In this document: in pieces, positions 42,594 through 51,699 of the stretch
How positions within the stretch are numbered: the first letter of the stretch is position 1
Layout of the letters: every line of letters starts with the position of its first letter
Origin: Polyangiaceae bacterium
GTDB lineage: Bacteria > Myxococcota_A > Polyangia > Polyangiales > Polyangiaceae
Direction of reading: 5' to 3'
Assembly: GCA_015075635.1 (NCBI GenBank)
Contig: JABTUA010000002.1
Span: forward strand, 248,001-312,000
DNA: 64,000 nucleotides
Translations under genes and position numbers: made by a program
Notes under the pieces: generated by a model
What the model was told of the DNA's origin: nothing
Seen by the model: the letters and a program-made list of their open reading frames with translations, nothing else
Database searches by the model: none

Positions 42594-44951
42594 TCACTTG
42601 TATCCGCCGCCACCCGCGAGCGGGTCGGTGCCGAAGGGTTTGAACCCGGTGTTCTGGCGGGCGTAGTACTGGCCGCCCATGTCGATGGCTCGGATCAGCA
42701 TCGCGCGTTCCTCGCGGGTGAGCGTGCCGCCCACGTCTTCGGGGTGCAGCTTGCGCGTGCCGCCCTTGATGCCCGGGTCGCTGAAGGCTTCACCCAGCTT
42801 CCAGGCGGTCTTGTTCGGATCCGACGCCGAGGTCATGTTGAGCTTCTCGATCAAGGCGCTGTTGCGCGCGTCGCTCGGGAGCGCCCACTTCGGCGGCACG
42901 GTGCCGGCGACCTGCATGTCGTCCATGCCCATCTCCATCGCCGCCGGGTAGAACAGCGAGACGTAGCTGGCGGGGTAGGTCCCGACCATGTTGTCGTACA
43001 TGACCGTGATGGGCGTGGTGCCCAGGTCGAGCCGCGGGATCTGGTAAGGCGTGCTCTCGCCGGTCAGCTCGTTGGTCATCGTGACGGTGTAGTACTCGGT
43101 GGTGCCGGCGTTGTGGCAGGACACGCACTTGGCATCGAGGATCTTCTGGATCTCGTTGCCCTCGAAGCCCGCGTCGGCCTTGTACCAGGGGTACTCGACG
43201 CGCTCGTTCACCGGTTTGTTGAAGTTCATCGGGTGACCAGCCGCGCTCGGGTCGCCCTTGCCGGCGGCCGTGGTCAGCGCCTGCTGGCTCGGGAGCACGG
43301 GGCTCTTGCGGCTCTCGTGGCAGCCGCCGCACACGCGGTCCTCGCCGGGCATGCCCTGGATCCACAGCGTCTGGTTGCGGATCGCGAGCTCGAACTCGTC
43401 GATGGCCTGGAGGTGAACCGGGACGTAGGGCGGGATGGCCGCAAGCCAGGAGCCGTCGTCGTAGACCTCGGCCTCGCCGAGCACCGCGGCGCCTTCGGCC
43501 ATGGTCAGACCGAACATGGTGACGCCGGTCGCGGCTTCGCTGGAGAAGCCCTCGATGATGCGGACCTTCTTGGCGTGCTTGAGCGCCTCGCCCATGTCCG
43601 TGCCGTCGAATTGAGCGCCGGAGACGCTGTCGCCGTGCAAGCTGCCTAGCGAGGTCTGCTTGATGTCGATGGAGCCGAGCACTGCCGGGATGGTGGAGTC
43701 GGGCGTGTCCTGGATGGAGCCGATGATCGGCGGGGTATTCCGCTTGACGACGGCCTTGGCGTAGATCTCCCAGGTGCCTTCGTAGTTCTTCACCAGCTGG
43801 TTGGTGCGAGTCGCGGGGTCGTAGATGTAGACGCCGAAGTCGGGCGGCGTCTGCGACAGCTCGTTCATGTCGTTGACGAAGCCCTTGGCCCAGCCGGTCA
43901 GGACGCGGCCGTCGGGCAGCACCGTCGGGGCGCGGTAGCGGCCGACCGGCGACGGGGAGTTGCCGCGCGGCACCGCCTCGGTGAGCACCTCGTACTCCGG
44001 CTCCTCCTCGTAGAAGGCGCTGGGGTTGTCCGGGTTGCGGGCATCGATCTTGATCAGCGCGCCGGACTGGATGGTGCGGTTGCGCGAGGTGCCGATGGCG
44101 ACGAACACGTTGGGCTCGTTGGTCTCGACCGCCTGCACCAGCGAGTTGGACGGCTTGCCGTGCTGGCCGCCGATTGCCACCATCTGCGTGCAATCGGGGT
44201 TCGCGGCGAACATCTTGGCGTCGTTGACGTTCTCGAGGTGCTCCCACCGCGAGAAGCCGACGCGCCCGTCCTTCATGGCGAAGGGGTTCACGGTGTGCGA
44301 CAGGTTCTGCGAGCAGAGCTTGCGATCCGCGTCGCCGCCGGTCACGGTGACGAACGCGAGCTGCGACACCACGCGGCCGTGGTTGTACTCGTCGGCGCGG
44401 GTGCCCATGTCCGTGTAGCCCTGGTTGGTCACGAACGCGATCTTGTCGCCGGGGAGCCAAGCCGGCTGCACGTCGTCGTAGTCGCCGAAGGTGAGCTGGT
44501 GGATCTCGAACTTGCCGTCGGCGTTGCGCGTGAGGCTCGCCCAGTAGATGTGATAGTTGTCGTCGCCGTTCTGCTTCATCGAGAACACGACCTTGTTGCC
44601 CTCGAAGTTCAGGTCGAGGCCCGAGATGTCCGCGGTCTTGAAGTCCTCGATGATGTTGGCGACGTCGCCGGACGCGAGGCTCAGGAGCTCGAGGCGGCCG
44701 CCGGGCACGAAGCGCAGGTAGTCGAGCACCTGCCCCATGCCGCCGGCCACGTTCACGCTCCAGGAGCCGTCTTCGTTCTGGAAGGTCGTCTGCCGCACCG
44801 CGTAGACGAGCTGCTTCACGTCCTTGATCGCGGGCCCTTCCGATTCCTCGCTCTTGTCACTGGCGCAGCTCGCGCCGGTGAGGCCGAGCGCGACCAAGAA
44901 CGGGAGGGTCAAAGCGCGAAGCACGCGACGACGGGGAGAGGTGTGAGCCAT
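42594..44951 (-). CDS. HzsA-like cytochrome c lipoprotein
   Basis: A 785-residue predicted lipoprotein. The chosen ATG (44949-44951) has GGAGGA just upstream and gives PRRRVLRALTLPFLVALGL with lipobox GASC. PD40-type propeller blades occupy the first 400 residues (GLDLNFEGNKVVFSMK, VQPAWLPGDKIAFVT). A beta domain follows, with IPAVLGSIDIKQTSLG and DDGSWLAAIPPYVPVHLQAI, then PGEDRVCGGCHESR (CxxCH, 541-545) and KCVSCH (609-613). This layout resembles the hydrazine synthase alpha-subunit family, which is widespread outside anammox bacteria. Two c-type hemes are predicted; hydrazine chemistry is not implied. First gene of a three-gene set. Confidence 0.75.
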   Translation of the reverse strand: MAHTSPRRRVLRALTLPFLVALGLTGASCASDKSEESEGPAIKDVKQLVYAVRQTTFQNEDGSWSVNVAGGMGQVLDYLRFVPGGRLELLSLASGDVANIIEDFKTADISGLDLNFEGNKVVFSMKQNGDDNYHIYWASLTRNADGKFEIHQLTFGDYDDVQPAWLPGDKIAFVTNQGYTDMGTRADEYNHGRVVSQLAFVTVTGGDADRKLCSQNLSHTVNPFAMKDGRVGFSRWEHLENVNDAKMFAANPDCTQMVAIGGQHGKPSNSLVQAVETNEPNVFVAIGTSRNRTIQSGALIKIDARNPDNPSAFYEEEPEYEVLTEAVPRGNSPSPVGRYRAPTVLPDGRVLTGWAKGFVNDMNELSQTPPDFGVYIYDPATRTNQLVKNYEGTWEIYAKAVVKRNTPPIIGSIQDTPDSTIPAVLGSIDIKQTSLGSLHGDSVSGAQFDGTDMGEALKHAKKVRIIEGFSSEAATGVTMFGLTMAEGAAVLGEAEVYDDGSWLAAIPPYVPVHLQAIDEFELAIRNQTLWIQGMPGEDRVCGGCHESRKSPVLPSQQALTTAAGKGDPSAAGHPMNFNKPVNERVEYPWYKADAGFEGNEIQKILDAKCVSCHNAGTTEYYTVTMTNELTGESTPYQIPRLDLGTTPITVMYDNMVGTYPASYVSLFYPAAMEMGMDDMQVAGTVPPKWALPSDARNSALIEKLNMTSASDPNKTAWKLGEAFSDPGIKGGTRKLHPEDVGGTLTREERAMLIRAIDMGGQYYARQNTGFKPFGTDPLAGGGGYK

Positions 44952-45133
44952 GGGTTTCCTCCGAGGGGCCTTGCCCCAAGGCTTCCCAAAGCAGGTTCCA
45001 GGCCACCCGAGAATTGCGCGAGATCCGCTGTGAGAGACCCTCGCACCGCGGGGGCGGGCCCCCACTCGCGCCCGCCGAGATGGGGGCGGTTCCCCCCTAG
45101 CTGCGCGCGGCCCCTCACCCCTACAGTGCGGAG

Positions 45134-45781
45134 GTGGACATCAAGTGGGACGAACGTGGGCTGGTGGTCGCAGTGGCCCAGGACCGCCTGACCGGCGAGG
45201 TCCGCATGGTGGCGTGGATGAACGAGGCCGCCCTCGCAGCCACTCGAGAGACCGGCTTCGCGACCTTCTTCAGCCGCTCGAGGAGCGAGCTCTGGCAGAA
45301 AGGCTCGACCAGCGGTAATCGCCTGCGGGTCCACGCCATCACGGCCGACTGCGACGGTGACACGCTGCTGCTCTCGGTCGATCCCCAGGGCCCTTCCTGC
45401 CACACGGGGCACCAGAGCTGCTTCTTCCAGCCTCGCGATCCAGCGCCTTACCTGCTGGAGCTCGAGGCCGTGATCGCCGAACGGGCGAGCAGTACCGGGG
45501 AGCGGAGCTACACGCGGTCTCTGCTCGACGCCGGAGTCGCCAAAATCGGCGACAAGCTCGACGAAGAGGCCAACGAGCTCGGCCGGGCGCTCGCGGACGA
45601 GACCCGCGAGCGAGTCGCGTCGGAAGCCGCAGATCTGCTGTTCCACCTGCTCGTGGCGCTGCGCGCCAGGGAGGTTTCGCTTCGCGAAGTGGTTAGCGAG
45701 CTCCAGCGGCGCGCCGGAACCAGCGGTCACGACGAGAAGGCCTCACGCGGCGGCGGGGGCGCCGGCCCACAGCGGGTTTGA
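45134..45781 (+). CDS. hisIE: Bifunctional phosphoribosyl-AMP cyclohydrolase / phosphoribosyl-ATP pyrophosphatase
   Basis: A 215-residue fusion for steps two and three of histidine synthesis. Residues 1-100 are HisI: MVAWMNEAAL, FSRSRSELWQKGSTSGN and the zinc site CDGDTLLL, CHTGHQSCF. Residues 105-200 are HisE: SYTRSLLDAGVAKIGDKLDEEANEL and EAADLLFHLLVAL, the MazG-like metal site. The GTG start has GCGGAG upstream. No other his gene lies nearby. The Gly-rich tail is probably unstructured. Confidence 0.95.
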   Translation: MDIKWDERGLVVAVAQDRLTGEVRMVAWMNEAALAATRETGFATFFSRSRSELWQKGSTSGNRLRVHAITADCDGDTLLLSVDPQGPSCHTGHQSCFFQPRDPAPYLLELEAVIAERASSTGERSYTRSLLDAGVAKIGDKLDEEANELGRALADETRERVASEAADLLFHLLVALRAREVSLREVVSELQRRAGTSGHDEKASRGGGGAGPQRV

Positions 45782-45869
45782 CCCTGCTGCAAGTGGCCGA
45801 TATTGTGGGCTCCTCGCGTTTGCGCCACCGGTCGTGAGGGGCCGGATTACTCCCCGCGGAAAGTACGAG

Positions 45870-47984
45870 ATGAAGGTACTGGTCTTCGAAGCGGACGCCG
45901 AATTCGCGAATCAGGTGAAGGACGGGCTCGCATCCATGGGTTGCGAGACGACGATCGTCGACGAGGCGAACGTGGGCCTGCAGGCTGCGGCCTCCAACAA
46001 GCCCGACTTGATTCTGCTCTCGATCGAGCTGCCGAGGATGAATGGGTTCTCGGTCTGCAACAAGCTCAAGCGCGACCCGGCGCTCAAGGACGTGCCGCTC
46101 ATCATCATGAGCAGCGACTCGACGGAGGAGACGTTCGAGCAGCACCGGCGCCTGCGAACGCGGGCCGAAGACTACGTGCACAAGCCCATCGCGTTCAGCG
46201 ATCTGATGGGCCGGGCGCGAGCGTTCGTGTCGCTGCCGGAGGCAGGCGCGAGCCACACCGAGCCTCCCCCCAGCGACGACATCGTGATCGACGACGAGAT
46301 CGTGCTCGACGACGCGCAGCCGCTCGCTGGGGACGAGAGCACTGTCTCGAAAGAAGTCGAAGGTGACATCTCGAGCTTCGCCGACCAGGCCTTCGACTCC
46401 TTGCAGAAGCCGAGCGAACCGGCGCCTGCCCCGGAGCCTCCGCCGGCAGCCGCGGAGCCGGAGCCCGTCGAGCCCGAGCCCGGGCCGGTGCCGTCGGCGC
46501 CTCCGCCCCGCACGCCGTCGATTCCGCCACGTCCCGCCGCAGACCCCGGCCTGCAAGCGGAGGTCGAGCGGCTGCGCGCCCGCGCCGCCGAGCTCGAGGC
46601 CGAGCTGAAGTCGGCGAGAGAGAAGACCAACGAGCTGGAGGACGTCGCGAGCCGCGAGGCCGGCAAGGACGCCGAGGTCCAGCGTCTGAAGCGCGAGCTC
46701 GACGAGGCGAAGGCGAAGGCTTCCTCGGCGACGAAGAGCGGCGGCAGCTCCGCCCGCGAGTTCCTCGACCTGCGCGAGCAGCTCAACAAGAAGGACAAGG
46801 ACCTGCTCGAGCTCAGAGAGCAGGCTACCGGCAAGGACAAGGAGCTGATCGCGCTGCGCGACGGCTCTTTGAAGCTGGAGCGCGACAAGGCGGACCTGAA
46901 CGACCGCATCGCCGAGCTCGAGGGCCAGCTCTCGGACACGCAGAGGTCGCTGGATGCGACCCGCGCCGACAAGGAACAGGCCAGCAAGCGCGCCGACGAC
47001 TTCAAGCGCAAGAGCGAGAAGCTGCAAGGCGACCTCGAAGCCAAGGGTCACGAGCTCGACGATGCGAAGGAGGCCCACGCTCGCGACAGCGCGACGCGGG
47101 ACGCCAAGGACGCCGCGGCCCGCGCCGAGCACCAAGAGCAGCTCGAGGCAGCGGAAGCGAAGCGCAAGGCCGACGTCGCCGAGGCCGAGGAACGAGGGCG
47201 CCAGAACCTGGCGCAGGCCGTCGAGGAGACCAAGCGCGAGGCAGCGGAGGCGCAGGCGCGGGCTCTGGAGGCCGCGGCCGAGGAAGCGGCGCGCGCGCAG
47301 GCCGACGCCATCGCGCAGCGCGAGGCCGAGCTGAAGCGAGAATACGACTCCAAGATGGCTGCTCTGCATCGCGCCAACGAAGACGCGATGAACAAGCTCA
47401 AGGCCGAGCACGCGCAGTCCATGGACGACGCGGCCGCCGCGGCCGACAAGCGGCTCAGCGAGCGCGAAGCGGAGCTCGCCGCAGCGCGAGCGGCGTCCGA
47501 GGCCGAGCTGACCGAGGCGCACGACGCCACCAAGGCAGACCTGGCGGCCACTCGCCAGAAGCTCGCGGACACCGAGCGCGCGAAGGAGGAGAGCGAGGCC
47601 AGCCGCGACGCGCAGATCGCCTCGCTCAAGGGCGACCTTCAGCAGCGCACCGAGCAGCTCGACGCCGCGAACGCGACCATCCGCGAGCGCGACGACAAGA
47701 TCGGCAGCCTGGAGAGCGACCTGGCACGCGAGCGGAGCGAGCACGCGGCAGCGCGCGAGACCATCAGCCAGCGTGACGGGCGCATCTCGCAGCTCGAGGC
47801 CGAGCTCGCCGCTACCAAGGGCGACCTGGATCAGACCGCCGGCAACCTGGCGGCCGAGTCGCGGCGCCTGGAGAAGGCCCGCGCCAAATGGGGCGACGAC
47901 AAGGCCGCGCTCGAGCGCGCGAAAGACGCTCTGGCGGCGGCTCTGTCACAAATCGAAGACGCCGAGAACCGACCCTTCGACTGA
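45870..47984 (+). CDS. FrzS-like pseudo-receiver and coiled-coil protein
   Basis: A 704-residue protein. Residues 1-120 form a receiver domain; the usual phosphoacceptor Asp is replaced (LILLSIELPRMNG, Ser51), and the start reads VFEADAEF. HRRLRTRAEDYVHKPI resembles the FrzS pseudo-receiver of Myxococcus, as far as I recall that sequence. Residues 120-240 are a Pro/Glu/Asp-rich linker, and residues 245-700 are a continuous coiled coil with heptads. ATG at 45870 is chosen; an upstream GTG or ATG would add a basic leader. In Myxococcus FrzS is a polar protein of S-motility, so a polarity or motility role is inferred. Confidence 0.8.
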   Translation: MKVLVFEADAEFANQVKDGLASMGCETTIVDEANVGLQAAASNKPDLILLSIELPRMNGFSVCNKLKRDPALKDVPLIIMSSDSTEETFEQHRRLRTRAEDYVHKPIAFSDLMGRARAFVSLPEAGASHTEPPPSDDIVIDDEIVLDDAQPLAGDESTVSKEVEGDISSFADQAFDSLQKPSEPAPAPEPPPAAAEPEPVEPEPGPVPSAPPPRTPSIPPRPAADPGLQAEVERLRARAAELEAELKSAREKTNELEDVASREAGKDAEVQRLKRELDEAKAKASSATKSGGSSAREFLDLREQLNKKDKDLLELREQATGKDKELIALRDGSLKLERDKADLNDRIAELEGQLSDTQRSLDATRADKEQASKRADDFKRKSEKLQGDLEAKGHELDDAKEAHARDSATRDAKDAAARAEHQEQLEAAEAKRKADVAEAEERGRQNLAQAVEETKREAAEAQARALEAAAEEAARAQADAIAQREAELKREYDSKMAALHRANEDAMNKLKAEHAQSMDDAAAAADKRLSEREAELAAARAASEAELTEAHDATKADLAATRQKLADTERAKEESEASRDAQIASLKGDLQQRTEQLDAANATIRERDDKIGSLESDLARERSEHAAARETISQRDGRISQLEAELAATKGDLDQTAGNLAAESRRLEKARAKWGDDKAALERAKDALAAALSQIEDAENRPFD

Positions 47985-48044
47985 CGACTTCGCCACCGCG
48001 CGGCTTGCTACGCGGGATCGGCAAGCGCTAGCGTCCCGGACCGC

Positions 48045-49250
48045 GTGCCGCGCTATCGCTGGGTCGTCTGGGGCCTCACCTGGCTCGCGTACGCCTCGTA
48101 TTACACGGGGCGCAAGGGTCTGAGCGTCGCGAAGAAGTCCCTGCACGACAGGCTGGGGATCTCCGAGGGGGCGCTCGGCGCCATCGACACCGCCTACCTC
48201 GCGTCCTACTCGCTCGGGCAGTTCCTCAGCGGTTACCTCGGTGACCGCGTCGGCGCGCGGCGCCTCGTCGGCGCCGGAATGCTCGCCTCGGCCGCGGCGT
48301 GCGCGGCGTTCGGGGCCTCGAGCTCTGCGCTCTTGTTCGGCGTGTTCTTCTGCTTGAACGGGCTCGCCCAATCCACGGGTTGGCCGGGCACGACTCGGTC
48401 CATGGCCGAATGGACCACGAAGGAGAACCGCGGCACCGTCATGGCCTTCTGGGCCACCTGCTACCAAGTGGGTGGCATCGTCGCGACCGGGCTCGCCGCA
48501 TTCTTGCTCGGGCGCTACGGCTGGCGCGCCGCGTTCTTCGGCCCGGCGCTCTGGCTCGCGATCGTCGGCGTGGTCGTGTTCATCTGGCTCGCCCCGGGAC
48601 CCGAGAGCGCCGGCAGTGCCGAGAGCGTCAGCCGAGCGCGCCGGGACGCGCAGCGCGACGTGCTCAGAAACCCCGTGCTCTGGTGCTACGGCGCGAGCTA
48701 CTTCTGCATCAAGTTCATCCGCTACGCGCTTCTGTTCTGGCTGCCCTATTTCCTGGCGACCAAGCGCGGCTACGGCGAGGAGCAGGCCGGCTACGTCTCG
48801 ATCGCCTTCGAGGTCGGCGGCGTGGTCGGTGTCATCGCCTTGGGCATCGCCTCGGATCGCCTGGTGAAATACTCGCGCTCGCTCTTGTCGGCGGTTGGGC
48901 TCGTGGCCTTGATGCTCGCGCTCCTCCTGTACACCCGGATCGGCGCGAGCTCGACGCTGGCGAACGTGGTGGGCCTCGCGCTCATCGGCGCGGCCTTGTT
49001 CGGCCCCGACGCGCTGCTCTCGGGAGCCGCGTCGCAGGACGCGGGCGGCCCCCACGCGGCCGCGACCGCGACCGGCTTCGTGAACGGCGTGGGCTCCATC
49101 GGCGCGGTGCTGGTGGGCCTGGTCCTGCCGGTCGTCAGCAAACGCTACGGCTGGGACGCGGTGTTCCAGCTTTTCGTCGCCCTCGCGCTGCTCGGGGCGC
49201 TGTGCCTGGTCCCGACCTTGCGCCGCGGGCCTTCGCCGCGCGCCGCGTGA
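48045..49250 (+). CDS. MFS transporter of the organophosphate:phosphate antiporter type
   Basis: A 401-residue inner-membrane carrier with about twelve hydrophobic helices. The N-terminal WLAYASYYTGRKGLSVAKK and SLGQFLSGYLGDRVGARRLV resemble GlpT/UhpT-type antiporters; the DRVGARR loop is MFS motif A. WPGTTRSMAEW and GTVMAFWATCYQVGG are further OPA signals. The substrate is unknown, perhaps a sugar phosphate or glycerol phosphate. It starts with GTG. Its last base abuts the last base of the convergent Bpt-type gene with no gap. Confidence 0.85.
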   Translation: MPRYRWVVWGLTWLAYASYYTGRKGLSVAKKSLHDRLGISEGALGAIDTAYLASYSLGQFLSGYLGDRVGARRLVGAGMLASAAACAAFGASSSALLFGVFFCLNGLAQSTGWPGTTRSMAEWTTKENRGTVMAFWATCYQVGGIVATGLAAFLLGRYGWRAAFFGPALWLAIVGVVVFIWLAPGPESAGSAESVSRARRDAQRDVLRNPVLWCYGASYFCIKFIRYALLFWLPYFLATKRGYGEEQAGYVSIAFEVGGVVGVIALGIASDRLVKYSRSLLSAVGLVALMLALLLYTRIGASSTLANVVGLALIGAALFGPDALLSGAASQDAGGPHAAATATGFVNGVGSIGAVLVGLVLPVVSKRYGWDAVFQLFVALALLGALCLVPTLRRGPSPRAA

Positions 49251-49979
49251 TCAGCGCTCGAAGCGCCGCCACTCGCCGCCGATCAGGCGCTCGTGGGGCA
49301 GAAAGCGCGCCTTGTAGCGCATGCGCTCGCACTCACCGATGTACAGGCCGAGGTACAAATAGTCGAGGCCCCAGTCCAGGCACAGCTCGACCTGCTTCAT
49401 GATCGAGAACGTGCCGATGCCGAGGTTCTCGTGAGCCGGATCGTAATAGCAGTAGACGGCCGAGAGGGCGGTCTCGGCCCGATCCGTCACCGCCACACCC
49501 ACCAGCGAGCCCGCGAGCAGGTAGCGCAGCTCGAAGGACTCGCAAGAGGACGCCACCAGAAAATCCGTGTAGTCGGCGGCCTCGATCTGCCTGGGCTCGT
49601 CCGACAGCCCGCGCCCGAGCTTGTGCGCGTTGTAGAGCTCGACCCGGCGGGCATCCATCACCGGCGGTCCGATCTCCACCGTGAGCGCGCGCGACCCGCG
49701 CCGCACGCTGCGCTCGAGCGAACGACTCCGGTGGAGCTCGCGCACCGGGATGCGGATCGGCTCGCACGCCTGGCACTCCGGACACTCGGGCCGGTAGAGC
49801 ACGAATCCCTGGCGGCGATCCCCGGAGGCGAGGCGGACGTCGAGCTCCCGGCGGCTCAGCTCGCGGATCGGCAACCGGAGCGGCAAGCGCGCCGTGCGCT
49901 CCGGCAGGTAGGGGCAGCGGCTCGGCTTGTCGAGCACCAAGAGCTCCGGCGGCTCACCCGGCAGGAGCGGAATGCTCAT
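49251..49979 (-). CDS. bpt: Aspartate/glutamate leucyltransferase (Bpt/Ate family)
   Basis: A 242-residue aminoacyl-tRNA-protein transferase of the N-end rule. Family signatures are SRCPYLPERTARLPLRLP near the N-terminus, VLYRPECPECQACEPIRIPV, YLLAGSLVGVAVTDRAE, and SAVYCYYDPAHENLGIGTFS with YLYLGLYIGECERMRYKARF. The bacterial Bpt type transfers leucine to N-terminal Asp/Glu and marks proteins for ClpS/ClpAP. It is the last of four genes that overlap by four bases each, a nucleoside-salvage operon, which is an unusual home. Confidence 0.9.
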   Translation of the reverse strand: MSIPLLPGEPPELLVLDKPSRCPYLPERTARLPLRLPIRELSRRELDVRLASGDRRQGFVLYRPECPECQACEPIRIPVRELHRSRSLERSVRRGSRALTVEIGPPVMDARRVELYNAHKLGRGLSDEPRQIEAADYTDFLVASSCESFELRYLLAGSLVGVAVTDRAETALSAVYCYYDPAHENLGIGTFSIMKQVELCLDWGLDYLYLGLYIGECERMRYKARFLPHERLIGGEWRRFER

Positions 49980-51310
49980 GCGAGCTTGGCACGCCGCGCC
50001 CAGCGCGGCGCCTGTTCGCGCGCCACGCGGACGACGCGCTCGGCGTCGAGCGTAGCGAGCTCTCCGTTCTGCACCAGCGGACGTCCCGCCACGAAGACGT
50101 GCTCCACGTCCCGCGCCTGCGTCGCGTAGACCAGAGTGCTCACCGGGTCCGGGGCCGGCGCGACGTGGGGTCGGGCCAGGTTCACCACCACCAGATCCGC
50201 GCTCTTGCCCACTTCGAGCGAGCCGATCTCGTGCTCGAGGCCGAGCACCTTCGCCCCCTCGATGGTCGCCAGGCGCAGCACGTCGCGCGCGGGCAGCACG
50301 CCCGGCCCCGCCTTGGCGCTCGACACCAACGCCGCGTGACGCATCTCGAGCCACGGGTCGAGGTTGTTGTTGCAGGGCGCGCCGTCGGCGCCGAGCCCGA
50401 CGGTCAGCCCAGCCGCTCGCAAACGCGCCACGGGGGCGATGCCGCTGCCGAGCTTGAGGTTGGCGCTCGGGCAGTGAACGACGCTGGTGCCGTCCTTCGC
50501 GAGGGCGCGCATCTGGGACGCGGTGAGCTGCACGCCATGGGCGATCGACGCCCGCGATCCAGAGAAGCCCCAGCGCCGGAGCAGTACCACGTCGTCGGCG
50601 CCCAGGGCGCTCCGCACCGCCGCGCGCTCCCCAGGGTGCTCCGCGGCGTGGGTGTGCATCACGGCGTTCGAGGCCCGCGCGCGCTCGGCAGCTCCGCGGA
50701 TCAGCCGCTCGGAGCAGGACAAGATGAAGCGCGGGATCCAAGCGTAGTGCACGCGTCCCGAGGGGTGATCCGCCCAGCGGCGCTCCAGGCGCTCGGCGTC
50801 CGCGAGCGCGCGCGCGCTGCTCTCCAGGAGGCGCTTCGGCACCCCGGCGCCCGAGTCCATCAACGTCTTGCCGCCCACGACGCGGATGCCGGAGCGCACG
50901 CAAGCGTCGAACACGACGTCGTGATGGTGCACGGTCCCGAGATCGAGCAGGGCGGTCGTGCCTGCGAGCAGCATCTCGGTCAACCCGAGCTCGGCGCTCG
51001 CCGCGATGCTGGCCTCGTCGTGCGCGGCCTCCAGCGGCCAGATGCGCTCCTTCAGCCAGGTGAGCAGCGGTAGGTCGTCCGCCATGCCGCGCCCGAGCAC
51101 CTGGCACAGGTGGACGTGGGCCATCACCAGCCCCGGCAGGACGACGCGGCCCTGGGCATCCAGCACGCGGACGCCCGCGGGCGCTCGGACGCGGCCCAGC
51201 GCGGCGATGCGGCCGTCGCGGATCAGGAGGTCGCCGGTGAGGACCCGGTGGTTCGCGTCGCAGGTGACCAGGGTCGCGCCGCGGACGAGCGTCGTCGCGA
51301 CCTGGGTCAT
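49976..51310 (-). CDS. Amidohydrolase of the SsnA/TrzN/guanine-deaminase type
   Basis: A 444-residue metal-dependent deaminase-type amidohydrolase. Residues 1-60 and the C-terminal 60 form the composite beta sandwich (VLDAQGRVVLPGLVMAHVHL, GKSADLVVVNL). The barrel has HVHL, HTHAAEHPGE, SIAHGVQL and LGADGAPCNNNLDPW, the metal and Asp sites of the family. Members deaminate guanine, S-adenosylhomocysteine or triazines. Its place between cytidine deaminase and Bpt, with ATGA overlaps on both sides, suggests a nucleobase or nucleoside substrate, which is not proved. Confidence 0.88.
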   Translation of the reverse strand: MTQVATTLVRGATLVTCDANHRVLTGDLLIRDGRIAALGRVRAPAGVRVLDAQGRVVLPGLVMAHVHLCQVLGRGMADDLPLLTWLKERIWPLEAAHDEASIAASAELGLTEMLLAGTTALLDLGTVHHHDVVFDACVRSGIRVVGGKTLMDSGAGVPKRLLESSARALADAERLERRWADHPSGRVHYAWIPRFILSCSERLIRGAAERARASNAVMHTHAAEHPGERAAVRSALGADDVVLLRRWGFSGSRASIAHGVQLTASQMRALAKDGTSVVHCPSANLKLGSGIAPVARLRAAGLTVGLGADGAPCNNNLDPWLEMRHAALVSSAKAGPGVLPARDVLRLATIEGAKVLGLEHEIGSLEVGKSADLVVVNLARPHVAPAPDPVSTLVYATQARDVEHVFVAGRPLVQNGELATLDAERVVRVAREQAPRWARRAKLA

Positions 51311-51699
51311 CGGCGGAACACGAACGCCTCGGGCAGGAGCTCCCGCAGCGTGGTCTGCTTGCGAGCCGTCGGCGTCGTGGAGACGACCACGGCGTCGGGC
51401 CCGAACTCCTGGATCACCTGCCGGCAGATGCCGCAGGGCAAGGCCGGCGCGTCTGCCTCTGTGTACACGGCGACTGCGACGATCTCGCGCTCGCCGGCGG
51501 CCACCGCCGCGGCGACGGCGTTGCGCTCGGCGCACACCGTGGCGCCGAAGCTCGCGTTCTCGACGTTGCACCCGACGTAGGTCTTGCCGCTCCGGGCCCG
51601 CACCGCGGCACCGACGCGAAAATCCGAATAGGGCGCGTGCGCGTGCTCGCGGACGCTCCGCGCCAGGCTCTCGAGCGCCCCGAGGTCGAGCTCCGTCAT
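51307..51699 (-). CDS. cdd: Cytidine deaminase
   Basis: A 130-residue, tetrameric-type cytidine deaminase converting cytidine/deoxycytidine to uridine/deoxyuridine. Motifs are APYSDFRVGAAV, CNVENASFGATVCAERNAV (first Cys ligand and catalytic Glu) and LPCGICRQVIQEF (two zinc Cys). Length and fold are full for the short type. It starts with ATG overlapping the phosphorylase stop and ends overlapping the amidohydrolase start. Confidence 0.95.
   Translation of the reverse strand: MTELDLGALESLARSVREHAHAPYSDFRVGAAVRARSGKTYVGCNVENASFGATVCAERNAVAAAVAAGEREIVAVAVYTEADAPALPCGICRQVIQEFGPDAVVVSTTPTARKQTTLRELLPEAFVFRR

Noticed and set aside
42594..44951. Hydrazine synthesis (anammox) pathway
   Set aside because: Only a family resemblance of one protein; no beta/gamma subunit or hydrazine dehydrogenase nearby, and the organism looks like a myxobacterium.
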